NCBI GenBank assembly: GCA_902800025.1
Contig: CADCDA010000001.1
Coordinates: 214,288 to 278,287 of the forward strand
Direction of reading: 5' to 3'
Source: an uncultured Erysipelotrichaceae bacterium
Lineage (GTDB): Bacteria; Bacillota_I; Bacilli_A; RFN20; CAG-826
Length of the DNA stretch: 64,000 nucleotides
This document shows, one piece after another, positions 62,330-64,000 of the stretch; the stretch's first letter is position 1, and every line of letters starts with the position of its first letter. Below the pieces are notes generated by a model. The model worked only from the letters and a program-made list of their open reading frames with translations. It searched no databases and was not told the origin of the DNA. A program made the position numbers and the translations under genes.

Positions 62330-63517
62330 ATGGATAACTTAAGTAGATTTGTAAATTACGTCAAAATTGACACCCAATCAGACGACACAACCGGGACTAC
62401 ACCAAGTACTGAAAAGCAAAAGAATCTCGGTCTTTTATTAGTGCACGAACTCCTTGAATTAGGATTAGACGACGCTCATATGGATGAGTTTGGTAATGTT
62501 TATGGACATCTACCTGGCAAAGGTTCAAGAATTGGCCTTAACGCTCATATGGACACAGCTTTAGAAGTTACTGGTGAAAACGTTAAGCCTCATTTAATTA
62601 GAAAATACGCCGGTGGCACTATCGTTTTAGCAAATGGTCTTAGGATGGATCCAAAAGAATTCCCAGTTTTAAATAAACACATTGGACACGACTTAGTGGT
62701 TACTGATGGTAACACCTTATTAGGTGCTGATGATAAAGCAGGTATTGCCATCATCATGAACGCTCTTCAATATTACAAAAATCATCCAGAAGAAAAACAT
62801 AGCACTATCTGTGTTTGTTTCACAGTCGACGAAGAAATCGGTGAAGGACCACTACATTTTAATTATCGTAAGATGAACGCGAAATACGCATACACAATAG
62901 ATGGAAGTAGCATCGATAAAATTGAATGCGAAAACTTCAATGCTTATTCTGCAACCGTTAACTTTAAAGGTGTCTCTATCCATCCAGGTGAAGGAAAAGG
63001 CAAATTAATTAACGCCCTCAATTTAGCGAGCGAGTTCGTTTCTATGCTTCCAAAAGAAACACCATATGAAAGCGAAGATAAAGAAGGATTCTATCACCTT
63101 ACAGGTATTGAAGGAACATGTGAATTAGCAAAGCTAACAATGATTATTAGAGACTTCAAAGACAAAGGTATGAATAAGAGAATTGATACAATTAACGAAG
63201 TGGTTAAGAAGTTAAATAAACTCTATCCAACCGCTAATATTGAAGTGTCATTTAAAAAGCAATATGTCAACATGAGGAAATATGTTGATAAAAAGCCAAT
63301 GGCTATCCGTCGAGCAAAAGAAGCTCTTAAAAATAATGGCATCGAACCATCATTAGGAGCAATCAGAGGCGGAACAGATGGAGCGACATTCTCAAAATGT
63401 GGTCTTATTACACCAAATTTAGGAACTGGAAGTTATAACCATCATGGCCGTTATGAGTTCTTAGACGTCCAAGAATTTGAGAAGATGATATCAGTCGTCA
63501 TCGATTTAGTTAAATAG
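62330..63517 (+). CDS. pepT: Peptidase T (tripeptide aminopeptidase, M20)
   Basis: 395 residues. Zinc-site motifs of M20B: NAHMDTALEVTG (His), TLLGADDKAGIAIIM (bridging Asp), FTVDEEIGEGPLHF (catalytic Glu pair), AYTIDGSSIDKIE, and the C-terminal LGTGSYNHHGRYEFL. Removes the N-terminal residue of tripeptides in the cytoplasm. It is monocistronic, with its own promoter, operator-like palindrome and terminator. The ribosome-binding site (GGAAG) is rather far from the ATG. Confidence 0.95.
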   Translation: MDNLSRFVNYVKIDTQSDDTTGTTPSTEKQKNLGLLLVHELLELGLDDAHMDEFGNVYGHLPGKGSRIGLNAHMDTALEVTGENVKPHLIRKYAGGTIVLANGLRMDPKEFPVLNKHIGHDLVVTDGNTLLGADDKAGIAIIMNALQYYKNHPEEKHSTICVCFTVDEEIGEGPLHFNYRKMNAKYAYTIDGSSIDKIECENFNAYSATVNFKGVSIHPGEGKGKLINALNLASEFVSMLPKETPYESEDKEGFYHLTGIEGTCELAKLTMIIRDFKDKGMNKRIDTINEVVKKLNKLYPTANIEVSFKKQYVNMRKYVDKKPMAIRRAKEALKNNGIEPSLGAIRGGTDGATFSKCGLITPNLGTGSYNHHGRYEFLDVQEFEKMISVVIDLVK

Positions 63518-63539
63518 CAAAATTCAATGTAATTGAACG

Positions 63540-63559
63540 CACCCTTTAATATGAGGGTG
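63540..63559 (+). terminator. Terminator of pepT
   Basis: CACCCT and AGGGTG form a 6-bp stem with an 8-nt loop, followed by TTTTC, 22 bp after the stop codon. Confidence 0.7.
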
Positions 63560-63656
63560 TTTTCTAACCTTCATGCACAAGTCAATAATAAATTAAAGCA
63601 CAAATATTAATAATTTGGACACTGTCTAAAGTTAACTAAATATTTATATTTTTTTA

Positions 63657-63685
63657 TTGCATACGCTGTAATATTCAATTAGTAT
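63657..63685 (+). promoter_or_regulatory. Candidate promoter of the ribonucleotide reductase gene
   Basis: TTGCAT and TAGTAT (63680-63685) lie 17 bp apart, giving a leader of about 70 nt. I searched the region 63560-63758 for a paired NrdR-box and did not see one. Confidence 0.4.
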
Positions 63686-63758
63686 TTACACACTCGCATT
63701 TCGAGATTAGCAACAATTAATCATATTTTAATACGCAAAAGCATAAGGGGGATTTAAT

Positions 63759-64000
63759 ATGCTTAGCATTAGAAAAAGAGACGGAGCTCTAGAAGAGTTC
63801 GATTTAACAAAAGTTTCAAAGGCCATCGAGAAGGCCTTTATGGCAGAACACAAATTCTATAATGATGACATTATTAATATGTTATCTCTTAGAGTGACTG
63901 CCACTATGAATTCAAAAATTCGTAATGATATTATCGACATTGAAGATGTTCAAGATTCTGTCGAAGTTACCTTAATTCAAGCCGGATATGTTGATGTCGC
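63759..64000 (+). CDS. nrdD: Ribonucleotide reductase, probably anaerobic class III (partial, 5' end)
   Basis: The first 80 codons are in the window. They form an ATP-cone regulatory domain (MLSIRKRDGALEEFDLTKVS, then KAIEKAFMAEH) and the sequence IEDVQDSVEVTLIQAGYVDV, as at the start of NrdD. ATP-cones also open class I and II enzymes, so class III is favoured only by this pattern and the anaerobic context. AAGGGGGATT precedes the ATG at 63759. The catalytic part and glycyl-radical site lie outside the window. Confidence 0.7.
   Translation, partial: MLSIRKRDGALEEFDLTKVSKAIEKAFMAEHKFYNDDIINMLSLRVTATMNSKIRNDIIDIEDVQDSVEVTLIQAGYVDV

Noticed and set aside
63560-63758. NrdR boxes upstream of the ribonucleotide reductase gene
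   Set aside because: No pair of the expected 16-bp palindromes was found.

Overview
The window is AT-rich bacterial DNA with Firmicutes-type gene order: cysS-rlmB-sigH, ecfA1-ecfA2-ecfT-truA, rplM-rpsI, and an S10/spc/alpha ribosomal operon with infA, map, adk and secY. UGA is used as a stop (end of the loaP-like gene) and all long genes read through with the standard code, so this is not a UGA=Trp mollicute. An [FeFe] hydrogenase, a probable anaerobic ribonucleotide reductase, zinc-ribbon S14, the absence of L30 and the PmpR/YebC type point to a fermentative anaerobe of the Bacilli/Erysipelotrichia/RF39-like lineages. This placement is inference.

Layout. 1-8400 (minus): a surface-polysaccharide operon running off the left edge: membrane 4,6-dehydratase, phosphoglycosyl transferase, NusG-like LoaP antiterminator, band-7 protein, PIG-L deacetylase, second phosphoglycosyl transferase, ATP-grasp ligase, epimerase and nucleotide-sugar dehydrogenase. 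Its promoter has a 12-base C/G tract about 40 bp upstream. 8.6-10.3 kb: a RelB-like/Fic module and an XRE-nucleotidyltransferase protein with tandem operators. 10.5-14.8 kb: an ABC importer of the 2-aminoethylphosphonate/iron type whose double permease is in frame with a winged-helix/cytidylyltransferase (LicC/PntC-like) protein, suggesting scavenging of a phosphonate or phosphocholine-like group and its CMP activation for surface decoration. 15-15.5 kb: four tRNAs (Leu, Thr, Val, Ile). 15.6-26.2 kb: housekeeping genes. 26.4-28 kb: a DUF3990/XRE two-gene module. 28-34.9 kb: electron-bifurcating hydrogenase HydABC and a PreT-PreA flavin/Fe-S oxidoreductase. 35-37.6 kb: an IS200/IS605 element (TnpA+TnpB) beside a HipA-like gene remnant. 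37.5-41.2 kb: a hydrolase-like/GT4 glycosyltransferase fusion, an inositol-phosphatase-family enzyme and a lipoprotein. 41.3-56.7 kb: the ribosomal protein operon, including an L5 carrying two N-terminal DUF1508 domains and several r-proteins with Ala/Lys/Glu-rich tails. 56.9-62.1 kb: zinc-ribbon membrane proteins, queuosine genes (tgt, queA, queH), prs and a degenerate kinase-fold protein. 62.3-64 kb (plus): pepT and the start of a ribonucleotide reductase.

The polysaccharide operon, the importer/cytidylyltransferase, the lipid-type glycosyltransferase and the lipoproteins together suggest heavy investment in the cell surface. HydABC (NADH plus ferredoxin to H2) and PreTA would handle fermentative electrons. 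The most unusual items are the L5-DUF1508 fusion, the permease-cytidylyltransferase fusion with an internal ribosome-binding site, and three or four small defence/toxin-like modules with clear operator sequences.
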